From Archaeoglobaceae archaeon (GTDB taxonomy: Archaea > Halobacteriota > Archaeoglobi > Archaeoglobales > Archaeoglobaceae): DNA of 21,872 nt. Of this stretch, positions 21,853-21,872 are shown piece by piece (within the stretch, counting starts at the first letter, position 1; each line of letters begins with the position of its first letter). Made by a program: the position numbers and the translations under genes. The notes beneath the pieces are model-generated. The model was not told where the DNA came from. It did not search any database and saw nothing but the letters and a program-made list of their open reading frames with translations. The stretch is taken from positions 1 to 21,872 of the forward strand of contig JANXDJ010000016.1 of NCBI GenBank assembly GCA_025059545.1, read 5' to 3'.

Positions 21853-21872
21853 ATGAATTTGCTTCGCCTAAT
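21853..21872 (+). CDS. Possible first codons of a further gene (cut by window end)
   Basis: ATG at 21853 opens a frame (MNLLRL...) that runs off the window. AGTTTATAACTATAAAA, a TATA-like stretch, lies about 20-30 bp upstream. With only six codons visible, the product cannot be named. Confidence 0.35.

Overview
The window comes from a thermophilic archaeon, most likely one of the Archaeoglobi (Archaeoglobus/Ferroglobus/Geoglobus-like); the lineage is an inference. Several families are typical of archaea: GatE, the bifunctional fructose-1,6-bisphosphate aldolase/phosphatase, Hjc resolvase, ADP-forming acyl-CoA synthetase with a BioD-like/DRTGG partner, and a single-domain KaiC-like ATPase. Many genes have an archaeal TATA/BRE-like element about 25 bp before the start codon, as expected for leaderless mRNAs. 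The tRNA genes do not encode CCA.

Layout. Positions 1-1998 hold a large CRISPR array (27 repeats of 37 nt, 26 complete spacers), cut by the left edge. No cas gene lies in the window. Its ATTGAAAG repeat end and the decayed last repeat place the leader to the left, outside the window. About 390 bp of trailer follows, with a possible broken antitoxin-like frame. On the minus strand from 6005 to 2386 there is a tightly overlapping operon: FBP aldolase/phosphatase, a degenerate ThiF/E1-like protein, gatE, then tRNA-Val(GAC). A KaiC-like ATPase is divergent from it at 6049/6067. It meets tail-to-tail a minus-strand AAA+ (ChlI/MoxR-type) and VWA pair (9402-6798).

The 9497-11117 segment is a sodium/solute symporter preceded by a 31-codon single-TM peptide, which matches the symporter small accessory protein type. 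Next come a PNPOx-like flavin-binding protein (+) and a lipoprotein substrate-binding protein with a Pro/Thr-rich linker (-). After a 340-bp gap come tRNA-Arg(CCT), placed 2 bp behind a CcmC-like heme-handling membrane protein (-), a SpoIIM/DUF95 membrane protein (+) and Hjc (-).

A plus-strand cluster at 15267-16332 encodes a two-CBS protein, a small Cys-rich protein and a GNAT acetyltransferase. The minus-strand pair at 19433-16333 is an ADP-forming acetyl-CoA synthetase (alpha-beta fusion) and a BioD/DRTGG protein. The window ends with an HtpX-type membrane protease (-), a GT4 glycosyltransferase (+) and possibly the first codons of another gene.

Functional reading: the segment mixes core metabolism (gluconeogenesis, acetate/acyl-CoA energy conversion, solute uptake) with tRNA-dependent glutamine synthesis, DNA repair and CRISPR memory. 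I see no unmistakably new system. The observations most worth following up are the degenerate E1-like protein inside the fbp-gatE operon, the strand skew of the CRISPR spacers, the tiny symporter partner, the AAA+/VWA pair, and two tRNA genes directly behind protein genes.
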